Source: Costus lasius
Taxonomy: Eukaryota > Streptophyta > Magnoliopsida > Zingiberales > Costaceae
NCBI GenBank assembly: GCA_027563935.2
Contig: CM050451.1
Location: 30,953,565 to 31,017,564 of the forward strand
DNA length: 64,000 bases
Direction of reading: 5' to 3'
Under the pieces are notes generated by a model. It did not search any database. It was given only the letters and a program-made list of their open reading frames with translations, and was not told where the DNA came from. The translations under genes and the position numbers were made by a program. Positions 10,373 to 22,400 of this stretch are shown in pieces (positions within the stretch are counted from its first letter, which is position 1; each line of letters begins with the position of its first letter).

Positions 10373-11406
10373 GCTTCAACTATGACAATTTAACTTTGCT
10401 GATAAACCGTCTCGAGCTAGTTTGAACCATGTTGTTTATGCTTTCTTAAACTATGCTATTTGAACATGTTACATGCTGTCTTTAAACTTGATCATTCATG
10501 GTTAGTTTTATCTCTTGCTACTTGCTCACTATAATCTTTTATTGAAAACATTCTATGCAACCCGCTACTTTAAAAGAACAAATCTTACATCACATTTATT
10601 ACACAAAGTCAACAAAGCTTCATTTTCTTTTATGATTCTATAATATGCTGAATGGAACTTTGATAAGGTTCGTATCTAGGCATAATCTGTGCTTTTATAT
10701 GCGTACTTTTTACTTGGATGGATATAGACCGAATCACTCACCACACTTGTTCCTCTTGATAGCTTTTGGTATTGGTTTTGGTTTACGCTCCTCTAACTTG
10801 GCACTGCAAGGAGAAGGAAAAAGAAAAAGAAAAAAGAGTAGCGCTACCAAAGTTACAACTTGGCATTGCAAAAAAAAAAGAAAGAAAGACAACAGTGGTA
10901 CGAAAGTTATGACTTGGCACTACCCATAAAAAGAAAGAAGAAAGAGCAGTGGTACCGATGTTGTAACTTGGCACTGCAGAACAAAACAAAGAAAAAGAAG
11001 CAGTGGTACCGAAGTTCCAACTTGGCAATACACATAAAAAGAGGAAAAAAAAGAGAAAAAAAAAGTAGTGGTACCGGAGTTATGAGCGTTAACCTTTACT
11101 GATACATTATTGAGTTTACTTACACTTGGGCACTCAATTGGATTTCGACTTGTGCGGTGGGTAAATTCCTGACATCAATATCCAACGTATAGTACAATTG
11201 TAGTCAATGAATTTAACCTCGATAACTAGCTTTACATTTGAACGTCTTTAGAGTCTTCAGTGCTTTGTGCATCTTGTGACTAGATTGTATCTTAGCATTA
11301 TCAGATCATTAAGAAGCATGAATTTTGTTGAGACATTATCATCCTCATTATTTTCTCATAATTCCTTTTGCTTGAAGATAAACAAAGATTTAAGTCTAGG
11401 GGAATT
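10373..11406 (+). mobile_element. 3' non-coding spacer of the plus-strand Athila-like element, right part, with polypurine tract
   Basis: The sequence continues 2689-3092 after the CCGAT duplication. It is non-coding and ends in a purine-rich stretch (AAGTCTAGGGGAA, about 11392-11404) just before an LTR start. A long non-coding region between pol and the 3' LTR is typical of Athila-type elements. A tandem array inside it is annotated separately. Confidence 0.6.
10795..11092 (+). repeat. Five-copy tandem array, about 54-63 bp unit, before the Athila-like 3' LTR
   Basis: Each unit starts with 'aacttggcactgca' (variants at 10797, 10857, 10911, 10968, 11020), runs through an A/G-rich stretch of variable length (aaaagaaagaag) and ends 'agtggtaccgaagtt'. 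Length varies mostly in the purine stretch. Both strands stay partly open by chance. Confidence 0.8.
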
Positions 11407-13197
11407 TGTTACCACATATTTATATAGCATTTTATGCATGATTTTTTTGATGAAATCATCTCCATTCCGTGGTTTACGCTCTATAATTGCCTTTTTTTTT
11501 TCTCTTACATCTATGGAATCTATACCTCCATTGGTATTTTTGTCTTTTTAGAGCTAAACAACCGAAAAGAAGGCAAATTATGGGACTTCAAGATTAGAAG
11601 AGGCCTTTTGGCATTAAGAAGGATCCACATAGAGGTTTTCAGAATGATTGGAGCCTCAGTTAAAAATCACGACCGGGTCATGATCAGGATCACGACCGGG
11701 TCATGATCAGGATCATGACCGTAATTTACTTCTGCACTTGGAAGCTGAAACTGAACAACTTGAGCAAGTCATGACTAAAATCACGCCGTGATGGCGGACC
11801 CGCTTGTTTCGAAATAGAGAATTTAACCATGGTTTTCTTAACTTAATCAAAGGGGAAGAAGGAGGGCAGCCTAGTAACTTCTCCCCCCTCCCCCCCCCCC
11901 CCTCTCTATCAGAAGCCCTAGAGAGAAGTTTTGGAGGGAAAAATCTCCATAATTGAGGGAGGTTCTGTGAGGAAGAAGGGGTGCAGGTTTTTTGCAGGTC
12001 CTGGGAAAGAAGCGGTGACACCTTTTACTGGGTAAAGAGAGGAGCTTTGCAGGGCGCAGAAAAGTCCAACGGGTAGAGGAAGGAAGATATAAGAGAGAAG
12101 GAGACTTTGGAGAAGGGGGGATTGAGCAGGAGGAAGCTCACGAGAGGGGAGAAGCCAAGGAAGAAGGGTCGCCCGGGAAAGATCTTGCGCAGGGCAAGAA
12201 CGAAGATATCTTTTGCAGTGCTTGGAGAAGAAGAAGAACTTCCCAAAACTCTTGGTCGATCATCTCAAGCATTAAATCTGATTTAGATAAGTCTTTAATC
12301 TCATTTTCTAGGCATATTTGATAAATTTTGGATTTGTATGAGCATATCTTGATGTGTATTTGTGTGATGAACATGGATAGTGTAGCTTAGACTCAAATCA
12401 GGATTTAGGGAAGCCCTTTGATAGTTTTATATTTGGAATGATCATACTCTAAGAATGTTGAATCCTTGCTTAATCATTATTGTGTGCATTGTCTGCATTG
12501 CCTGAGAGGGAGTCCTTGAGCCTACACTCCCCGGGTGCGAGTGCTTGGACCTTAGACGCGCTGAGTAGGCCGAGAGGCTATCTACATGTTGGAACCATTT
12601 GGGTTAAAGTTTATCTAATCCTTATTGTGTGCATTTCCTAAGAGGGAGTGCTTGAGCCTACACTCCCCGAGAGTGAGTGCTAGGGCTTTAGATGTGCTGG
12701 GTAGGCCAAGAGGCTACCTACATGTCGGAACCATTTAGGTTAGACGGCTAAATTGATCCACAAAAGTAGGGGAGGTTTATTGGAGGGAGCTATATTTCTC
12801 AGATGTATAATGGGTTCGTCTTGGAGTGGCAAGCCACGAAAGTAGGAGGTTACTCCAAGTGAACACCAGGTTATACTATTGGAAGGGGGCAACCTGTACC
12901 TTTGGTATGAATTCCCTTTAACTAGATAGGAGGATAGTTTAGGAGTCTAGTTATTCCATCATAAGACATCAAAGTGGTGAACCCATATCCTGATTCACCT
13001 ATCATCCAATTTACCCTCGAACAACTTCTACTGTTCCCTCTCCTACTTAATAATTAGTCTAGTCCCTTAAATATTACCAATTTCAATATTATCTAGCTAG
13101 TGAATTTAAGATTAGTCGGTACTTACCCATTAGTCTCTGTGGGATCGATATTTTACTACTTCGATAGCCCCATGCGCTTACGAGACAGGACCTATCA
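11407..13197 (+). mobile_element. 3' LTR of the plus-strand Athila-like element
   Basis: It starts TGTTACCACA right after the polypurine tract. It ends near CCTATCA (13197), after the block 'tctctgtgggatcgatattt' that also marks the end of the LTR at 1-957. Length is about 1.79 kb. It contains 'cacgaccgggtcatgatcag' repeated twice (about 11667-11712) and poly-C runs near 11888. The exact 3' end is inferred by comparison (13187 is the other TG..CA option). The flank after it carries no primer site, as expected for a 3' end. Confidence 0.6.
12495..12745 (+). repeat. Two-copy tandem duplication, about 125-135 bp, in the Athila-like LTR
   Basis: The blocks 'gagagggagtccttgagcct ... ctacatgttggaacc' and 'aagagggagtgcttgagcct ... 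ctacatgtcggaacc' follow each other and agree at most positions. Confidence 0.7.
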
Positions 13198-15296
13198 GTC
13201 ATACCTAGGAGATTAGATTTTCTACTCGAGTCACCCCATATGATTGGAATAGCAAGTACAATACACCTGTCTAGTCTAGGATTATCATAAGGCAAAGAGA
13301 TTGTATTACACACATATGAAAACTTTATCACTACTTAGGCATTGTAGGTTGACAACATATTCCTACGGTTTGGGTAGTAGTGATGCTTTTCTAAAGGCCA
13401 TTCATTGCTTGTGATAGTATATCTGGTTCATCACTGCCAACATCATATGAGACCTACAGGATCGCATATGCAAACACTTCAGATCTGGGAGCTTTGGATC
13501 AAATTATAGATTAATTCGAGTCCATTTTGATATTTGGACATGCTAGATTAGAGCAGGATCGAATGGACAATTTATGTGATTTGATCTGCAAGAAGAATGG
13601 GGTTAGGCGCCCATTCTAATGATTTGGAGAAGCTAATTGGGCTTTAGGTTTGATAAGAGGCAAGTTATAGGGCCTGGGGCACCCATTAGACTTGTATAGG
13701 ATGCTTGGAGCATGGATAAGCTCTAAATGGAGCTCATTGAGCTTAGAGCTCAATGAGGGTTAAAGTAGCAGGCATTATTAGTGCATGACTTCAATAGGAC
13801 TAGCACAAAAGAAGGATGGATCACCTCATTGGGCCAAGAGCCCAATGAACCAAGGGATGGGTGGTAATACTTTGTATGAGAGTAAGCAAAGGGCTTTAAG
13901 CTCTGTCCCAGGTCCAGGCCCCTGGCCTAAGCACTTAATGGAGGCACCAAGAAGAGGCGACACTTCCATAATGGGGCGCTTAGGTGGTTGGCCAAGAAAG
14001 ACATGATTGCCTTGACACAAGGTGATTTGGGGAAGTGATTTGGCTTTTAATGGTAACTCTTCTCTTCTCTTCCTTTTAGCACTATGTATAGGGGCTTAAT
14101 TGGAGCATGGACAGGTCAACCATGCTTATAAAGGAGGCATCTAGCTTTGTATAAATAAGTAGGCAGGGGTTAGGCCACAAACACATGAATTCTTCTCTGA
14201 TCTCTTTGTGTGGCCAACACTCTCTCCTCGTCTCCTTGCGTCACCGCCCTCCTCCCTTGCCACAAGCACCAAGGTCGGGTTCCTACTTTTGAGGCTAGCA
14301 CCAAGCACGAAGTGGTGTGATCTTCAAGGGGTCACTATGTAGATACTAGTAGAGGGCGAACACTTGAGTGCTTATAGCCATCAACGTCAAGCACACTTCA
14401 AAAGTAAAATTATTGTTATGTCCCGTAGATCATCTTGCATGGAATGCAAAGATGTAGTTGTTTTTTTGCTACTTGCCTTGACTCTGCAACCACATTGATG
14501 TATTGGATTCCCACCCCTCATAATATGGAGCATTCCATCTATTTTGGCCTCATTCTACCCATAATTTAGACATCCTTTATGAGTATGAGACTAAGGCCAA
14601 CCTTGTAAATCAATACTCCTTTACCCTTGACAAGACATGCCTAATCAAGAATACTAATGGTGCAAAAGTATGGTTACCTAAGGAACAATTCACCTTGGGT
14701 TGCGTCTAAACCTCTCTAAGGATACAAGGAGTATTCTCCGGAGGAGAATTTTTTTCCACCCAAGGAGAGCTAATGTAGGCAGACGCCATGACCCAAGAAG
14801 GTACAAGTGAAGCTTAAGGTTACTTTAGGGCATCCATGGCTCCATAACTCATAGGTTTCTTTTAAAATTAGCATGCATTCATGTAGTTATAAAATTTAGT
14901 AAGTTACAACCCCCCACATTTTATTCATGCATTTATAGTAGGACTAATACACATTTACACATGCATAGGCAAGCCCATAAAGAGTTAAAAAAAAAAACTT
15001 CAACTCAAATTCAAAGGAGGCTCAGATATAAGCTAAGACATCTTCAACAAAATCAACCCAATGCAAGGACTTTCAAGCCAATCAATTGCTCCCTTTAATA
15101 CAATGAATGGGGGGAAATTTCCTACTTTTTTGGATAAGTCTAAGGTGGAAAAACTAACGAAGAAAATAGGTCTACATGTATCAGCTTAAAAAATTGAGAG
15201 AAAAGGAGATAATCATTTTCAACCTTGTCTAAAGTACCCAGCTCAAAGAAAGGTTCACCCAACTTTCGAGCCCTTCTACACTTCAGGAAATGACAC
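13198..15296 (+). mobile_element. Old copia-type LTR remnant and unassigned flank
   Basis: About 13330-14420 resembles in order and wording the LTR of element B. There is 'gggtagtagtgatg' near 13371 (compare 44235), 'tataaataag' near 14149 as a TATA-like box, and 'gaggctagcaccaagcac' near 14290 followed by 'agatactagtagagggcgaa' (compare 54780-54850). No clean ends or primer site remain. From 14420 to 15296 I recognise nothing coding; long frames here are chance. Confidence 0.45.
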
Positions 15297-15299
15297 TAA

Positions 15300-15439
15300 G
15301 GCTGTGTTTCCTTGGACAAAAAACTGAGCGAAAGAATGAAAAACACATTAAATCTAGTAGTAATCTAGTAGCAATTGCTACTAGATTCAATGTGTTTGCT
15401 ATTTTTTCCTTCCAGTTTTTTGTCCAAGGAAACACAGTG
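15300..15439. mobile_element. 140-bp Tourist-like MITE with near-perfect hairpin and TAA duplication
   Basis: The ends form an inverted repeat: from the third base, CTGTGTTTCCTTGGACAAAA continues to a 25-base perfect match. The centre is also palindromic (tctagtagcaattgctacta). TAA flanks both sides (15297-15299 and 15440-15442). A 3-bp TAA/TTA duplication, short length and hairpin structure fit Tourist-like (PIF/Harbinger) MITEs. No coding sequence. Confidence 0.85.
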
Positions 15440-15442
15440 TAA

Positions 15443-15660
15443 GGTAGGGAAAGACAAAAGTTAGAAACTTGCCCAAAGAAGAAGTAAAAGTTAAAGCATT
15501 TTCTTTGGGCTTGGAAGCTAATACCTAGAAAAAAATAGCCTATAAAATTGTAATCTCTCTATGTAATTGCAGCATCGAACGTCTGTCTCCCCTGTTCCCT
15601 TGCTCTCATCACCCCTACGCTCCAATTCATGAGCTCTATGAATAGCTCCTCCTTCCATTC
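15443..15660. other. Short AT-rich flank, nothing recognised
   Basis: Single-copy-looking sequence between the MITE and the fold-back element. The locus continues at 27819 on the far side of that element. No gene signal. Confidence 0.5.
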
Positions 15661-15879
15661 CATCCCCGAGAAAAAATTTTCTCGGTAGCCCTGCTGCTCA
15701 GGAATTCTTGGGCAGCCCCCCCTAGGATTCGAGTATCGAATCCTAAAGTCTTCAACTTTTGTGAATCTCAAGAAAACAAATAGTAACAAACAACTCCATT
15801 AACGTTTGTTACTTTTTTTATATCCACGATCATGGATATTAAAAAAATCATGGATATAGTCTTCATGATCGTGGATATT

Positions 15880-16206
15880 CATGCAGGCTATATCCATAAT
15901 GATGCAAGCTACATCCACGATAATGTAGGCTATATCCACGATAATGTAGGCTGCATCCACGATAATGTAGGTTGTATCTATGATAATGTAGGCTACATCC
16001 ACGATAATGTAAGTTGTATCCACGATAATATAGGCTATATCCACGATAATGTAGGCTGCATCCACGATAATGTAGGTTCTATCCATGATTATGTAGGCTG
16101 CATCCACGATAATATAAGCTGCATCCACGATAATGTAAGCTGCATCCACGATAATGTAGGCTGTATCCACAATAATATAGGCTGCATCCATGACAATATA
16201 GGTTGT
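15880..16206 (+). repeat. 21-bp tandem repeats, left arm of fold-back element
   Basis: About fifteen units of consensus TCCACGATAATGTAGGCTGYA run head to tail, with base changes but constant length. The unit is a multiple of three and has no stop on either strand, so long frames are by-products. The array continues at 27008-27128 after the nested insertion. Confidence 0.9.
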
Positions 16207-17705
16207 TGAAAGTCCCCTATACTTGGGGGGGGGCGAAACCCTAGATAGGCGCATATAAAACTTTTGCAGCGGAAACAAGGGTTTCAAGAGGATCTATGCA
16301 TGAGATATGATCAACTATAATCGATTGCAAAGATAAGTAAGGAGTCATACCATCGCCATTGCTTTGGATGGCGCCTTGGAAGAAGAGAGCAAATGGGATC
16401 TCCTCCAAAAGATGCGCACTCAAGAAGATGTCGCCTACTCCTTGTTGATCCTTGTGCTAGCAAGGTTCTCCAAGTGAACCTGATCGAATGTATGGGAAGA
16501 GAAGAATTCTTTTGCTTGGCGAGACCTCTCCCTTATCGTCAATGCTTCACCACCCGAATGTGTCGAGAGCCCAAAAAACAAAGAGACGACAATAGGGCAA
16601 GAGAAGAAGCGTGAAGAGAGGCAACGTGAGGCGTGTCCACGATTAGAGAACATGTTATCCAAAAATAGCAAACCACTTCTCAACGTTCACGCGCTCATGA
16701 ACAAGTCGCAAACCTCTTCTCCCTTGAACCTTGCGCTCACTTGATGAGCCGGTTCAATTTGGCTTGGTTCAAAGACCAATTAACCCAAGCGATTTGGTCT
16801 AGATCATATTAAACCCTAAGGTTCCAGATCTAACCGTTCATCTCCTGATGCTCTTGATCTTACCGATCTAGCATCAATTCTCTCGATCGAAGCTTACCGA
16901 TCTCAAGCCCTAATCAATCTAACATGATCAGACCAGATCTCACTCACAATCAGAGATTAAATCCCTTTAAACTGAACCCAAACAATTCAGTCCACACGAT
17001 CTGACTTAAGTAAGCCATATCATCAAATTGTGCGACCCTAAGGGTTTCCTTTAAATGTCGGTAACGATAACTTATGTTATCACGATCAGTGAGGGGTATC
17101 TAGCAACACATCACTGTCTCCCGATATAAAGGAAAGAGTCTTCCAAGACTACACCCAAACCACAGCACAAGTGTGAATCCAGTTCACAAGGCATACATGC
17201 TTCCTTTGCCACTGGATGTTCTTTATTGGACAAGCGTGTCAAGCCTGTAACTCCAATATGATGAGCATGATTAGATCAGATGAACATAGTCATCTGAGTA
17301 TGGCCATACACTTTCTCAATCATCTCATCCAGGGGGCCCCTTTAGAACATCACACTCCAAACTAGGAGATGGCAATCCTATGTCTATCACCAGCGCCCTA
17401 ACATGACTCATGCTCATTATCCAAGATAGTCTATAACCATTATGTTTCAAATGATATTGAACTACCTCAAAACAATGCCAATCATCATTTAGAAACACAA
17501 GTGATCTCAAGTCAGAGGAAGTATGCCACTTGTTCGCATACAAGGATTATTCACATTGTGACAAGCAATTGAACATCCTAGTAGGGTCTGTCCAGTACAT
17601 CCAATGTACCCATGAGTCTACATCTTATTCCATGCTCGAAGCATCCTATAAGATTAGAACACATATTAGTCTCAATCATATCAAGGCTGTCTCATGTTCA
17701 CCAAG

Positions 17706-19390
17706 TGAAGAGTCCCCTTCAAGGGGGAGCAAAACCCTAAAGTGATTAGCGCATACTATATTCATCTTGCGGAAGCTAGGGTTATAGGATCAACTCGCAT
17801 GTTAAATGATCAACTCGAAAAGGGGCTAGTAAAGATTAATGAAAAACATTCATACCATCGCAATAGCCTAGATGTTGCCTTGGAAGCAAAGAGTCGATTG
17901 CCTCTTCTCCAAAGGGAATCGCACACAAGAGGATGATGGCAAACTCTTTGTCGCTCCTTGTGCTAGCAAGGGTCCAAAGTGTCTTTGATCGAATTGTGAG
18001 GGATGAAGACCTTGATCTCTCTTGGCCGAATCCTCCTCTAAACTCCAAGCGTCGCCACACACCACAAGAGACTAGAGAGGAAGAGATGGATAGGCGAGAA
18101 TAGAAAGCCCTATTCGAACGTGAGAGTGGTCTCCAAGTGGAGATCATGGTTACTAAAAATAGTCACCACTCTCGCTTCAATGTTCACGTCAAGTGAACAA
18201 TTCGCCAAGCCTTGAACCATGCGCTCATTTCATGAGCCGGTTCACATTGGTTCGGTTTAAGAACCAATCAAGCCAATGATCTAGTCTAGATCTTAAATAA
18301 ACCCTAAGGTTCCCGATCTAACCGTCGATCTCTTGGTGCTTCTGATCTGTCCGATCTAGCAACCATTCTCTCGATCGAAGCTTACCGATCTCAAGCCCTA
18401 ATCAATCAAACATGATCAGACTAGATCTCACTCACAATCAGAGATTAAATCCCATTAAACTGAACCCAAACAATTCAGTCCACACGATCTGACTTAAGTA
18501 AGCCATATCATCAAATTGTGCGACCCTAAGGGTTTCCTTTAAATGTCGGTAACGATAACTGACGTCATCACGATCAGTGAGGGGTATCTAGCAACACATC
18601 ACTGTCTCCCGATATAAAGGAAAGAGTCTTCCAAGACTACACCCAAACCATAGCACAAGTGTGAATCAATTCACAAGGCATGCATATTTCCTTTGCCACT
18701 GTATGTTCTTATTGGACAAGCGTGTCAAGCTTGTAGCTCCAATATGATGAGCATGATTAGATCAGATGAACACTGTCACCTGGGTATGGCCATACTCTTT
18801 TCTCAATCATCTCATCCAGGGGGCCCCTTTAGAACATCACACTCCTTAAACAAGGAGACGGCAATCCTATGTCTATCACTAGTGCCCTAACCTGATTCAA
18901 GCTCATCATCCAAGATAGTCTATAATCATTATGTTTCAAATGATATTGAACTACCTCAAAATAATGACAATCATCATTTAGAAAACACAAGTGATCTCAA
19001 GTCAGAGGAAATGTGCCACTTGTCATATACAAGGAATATTCACATTGTGACAAACAATTGAACATCCTAGTAGGGTCTGTCCAGTACATCCAATGTACCC
19101 ATGAGTCTACATCTTATTCCATGCTCGAAGCATCCTATAAGATTAGAACACATATTAGTCTTAACCATATCAAGGCTGTCTCATGTTCACCAAGATACAT
19201 CGACTAAGGACTTAACTGCATGTCAGCCTAGCTGAACAGCTTTGAGACATTATTCAGAAGAACATATATTGCAGCAGACAATGTAGCTAACTGAATAACA
19301 ACCATGCCTTTATAAACATAACAGTTTATTACATGATACAGATACATTCCCACAGGCCTCAAACATTAGCCTTAAGGGCATACCCCAACA
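17706..19390 (-). mobile_element. 3' LTR of copia C
   Basis: On the minus strand it starts TGTTGGGGTATGCCCTTAAG (at 19390) and ends GGGGACTCTTCA (at 17706). It is 1685 bp. It is nearly identical to the 5' LTR at 25124-26803. Confidence 0.92.
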
Positions 19391-19402
19391 ATCTCCCACT
19401 TG
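19391..19402 (-). promoter_or_regulatory. Polypurine tract of copia C
   Basis: On the minus strand CAAGTGGGAGAT directly precedes the LTR start, eight bases after the polyprotein stop codon. Confidence 0.85.
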
Positions 19403-19410
19403 CACTTAAT

Positions 19411-22400
19411 CTAATGGTTGAGAAATCTCAAACCCATATTATTACAGTGCTTCTCATGCTTCTGCTGCGCCAGAGGCTTGGTAAGTGGGTCTGCCAGATT
19501 GTCATCTGTATGAACCTTGCAGATTTTGATCTCGCCACGATCTATGATCTCCCTGATCAAATGAAACCGTCTCTGTATGTGCTTGGACTTTTGGTGCGAC
19601 CGTGGTTCCTTTGCTTGTGCGATTGCTCCAGTGTTATCACAGAAGATAACCAAAGGATCTGCACTCGAAGGAACGACACCAAGTTCTCTCACGAACTTAC
19701 GAATCCACACTGCCTCCTTGGATGCTTCCGAGGCTGCAACATACTCGGCTTCTGTTGTGGAATCAGCAACAGTTGACTGTTTGAAACTCTTCCACACCAC
19801 TGCACCTCCATTCAAGCTAAAAACATAGCCTGATTGCGATCGGAAATCATCCTGGTCCGACTGGAACGAAGCGTCAGTATATCCCTCTATACTGAGTTCT
19901 TCCTGACCACCATATATCAAGAACATATCTTTGGTCCTCCGCAGATATTTTAAGATGTTCTTGACTGCAATCCAGTGCGCCAAACCTGGATTACTTTGAA
20001 AACGACTGGTCACGCTTAACCCGTAAGCGACGTCTGGGCGAGTACACAACATCGCATACATTATGGATCCAATAGCCGAAGCATAAGGCGTATTGTCCAT
20101 TTCATCTTTCTCAGTCTGTGTTTGTGGACACTGACTCTTCGAAAGATTCAGACCATGTCTGACTGGAAGATATCCTCGTTTAGAATTCTCTAAATGAAAT
20201 CTCTCCAGGACCTTTTCGATGTAAGTACTCTGGCACAGCCCGAGAAGCCTCTTCGATCTATCCCTGTAGATCTTCACACCTAACACATAGGCTGCTTCTC
20301 CTAGATCTTTCATCTGGAAACATTTCCTCAGCCATGCCTTAACAACATGCATTTCAGGAATGTCATTTCCAATGATCAAGATATCATCGACGTAGAGGAC
20401 TAAGAAAGTAATCACGCTCCCACTAAACCTCTTATATACACACGGGTCATCCTCGTTCTTGATGAAACCAAATTCACTGATTGATTCATCAAAACGAATA
20501 TTCCAGCTTCTAGATGCTTGCTTAAGTCCATAAATGGACTTCTTTAACTTGCATATCTTATGACGATCTGCTGGATTAGTGAAACCCTCAGGTTGTGTCA
20601 TATACACATCCTCATCCAGATTTCCATTAAGGAAAGCTGTTTTCACATCCATCTGCCAGATCTCATAATCATAATATGCAGCTATCGCGAAAAGAATCCG
20701 AATAGACTTAAACATAGCTACAGGTGAGAAAGTTTCATCATAATCTATCCCGTAGATTTGTTTGAAACCTTTCGCAACTAGCCTGCCTTTATAGGTAACT
20801 ACGTTACCATCCATGTCAATCTTCTTCTTGAAGATCCATTTACAGCCTATAGGGATAACTCCCGGAGGCGGATCAACCAAATCCCAAACTTGGTTATCTG
20901 ACATGGAGTCCATCTCGGCGCGCATAGCTTCAAGCCATCTCGCTGACTCCGGTCCACTGACCGCATCCGCATAAGTGAGGGGTTCATCATGATCAATGAT
21001 GTAGACTCCGTCATAGCGCTCAGGCTGTCGACGAATCCTTCCCAATCTTCGCGGTTCCCGTGATATCTGAGCCTCAGGTTGTTCAATAACCTGATCTACC
21101 GGCTCAGGCTCATCCAATTCTGCTTGAGCACTTTGTCCTACCTCTGGATTCTCATCCAGCTTTATTTCTCTCCCACTGGCCTCTTGCAGAAGAAACTCCT
21201 TCTCAAGAAATATGGCCGTCCGAGCAACAAAAACCTTGTTCTCCTTGGGGTCGTAGAAATAATAACCCTTAGTTTCCTTAGGGTAACCGACAAAGATACA
21301 TTTGTCAGATCTGCTCTCTAGTTTCCCAGAGGCGAGCTTTTTGACATAAGCCTCGCAACCCCAGATCCTAATAAATGTCAAGCTTGGCTGTTTCCCATAC
21401 CATAACTCATATGGCGTCTTTGAAATGGCCTTGGATGGCACTCGGTTTAGTACCTTTGCAGCTGTTTCCAGTGCAAAACCCCAAAAGGAGTATGGAAGAG
21501 TAGCCTGACTCATCATAGAACGAACCATATCAAGTAACGTTCTATTTCTCCTCTCGGACACACCATTCCATTGCGGTGTTCCTGGCGGAGTGAGCTGTGA
21601 GATAATCCCACACTCCTTCAGATAGTCAGTAAACGTATGACTCAAGTATTCACCACCTCGATCTGAGCGAAGTGCCTTGATATTTCGGCCTAGCTGATTC
21701 TGTACTTCATTTTTGAACTCTTTGAACTTGTCAAAAGATTCACTCTTATGTCTCATTAAAAAGACATAGCCATACCTACTGAAATCATCAGTAAAGGTAA
21801 TGAAGTACTGATAGCCACCTCTGGCATGTTTACTAAATGGCCCACACACATCACTGTGTATAAGGTCAAGTAAACCTGAAGCCCTTTGACCTTTGTGAGG
21901 AAAAGGTGACTTCGTCATTTTACCCATCAAACAAGCTTTGCATGTATCAATCTCCTCATAGGAGAATGATCCCAGCAGTCCATGATCATGCAACCGCTTA
22001 ATGCGCTTCTTGTTAATATGGCCTAAACGACTATGCCATAGCAAGGTGCTATCATCAGCATTCTTGGCTTTCTTAATATCAATTTGCTGTATCGAACATT
22101 CCATGTCCAACATGTATAACCCATTGCTAATTGAACCAGTTGCATAAACAATATTATCAAAAGACAAAATACACTTTGAAATATTGCATTCAAAGGAAAA
22201 TCCCTTCCTGACAAGAGCAGGAATGGAGATAATATTTTTAGTAATACTGGGAACAAAATAACAATTGTTTAGTTCCAATACAATTCCAGATGGTAAAGAA
22301 ATGAAGTAGTCTCCTACAGCAACAGCAGCAACCCGTGCCCCGTTTCCAACGCGTAGGTCCACCTCATGCTGTCCCACCTGCCTTCTTCTCTTGAGTTCCT

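Noticed and set aside
15880..16206. Possible CRISPR-like or satellite array
   Set aside because: The units are contiguous, without spacers, and mirrored on the far side of an insertion. The host is a plant; the array is part of a fold-back transposon.
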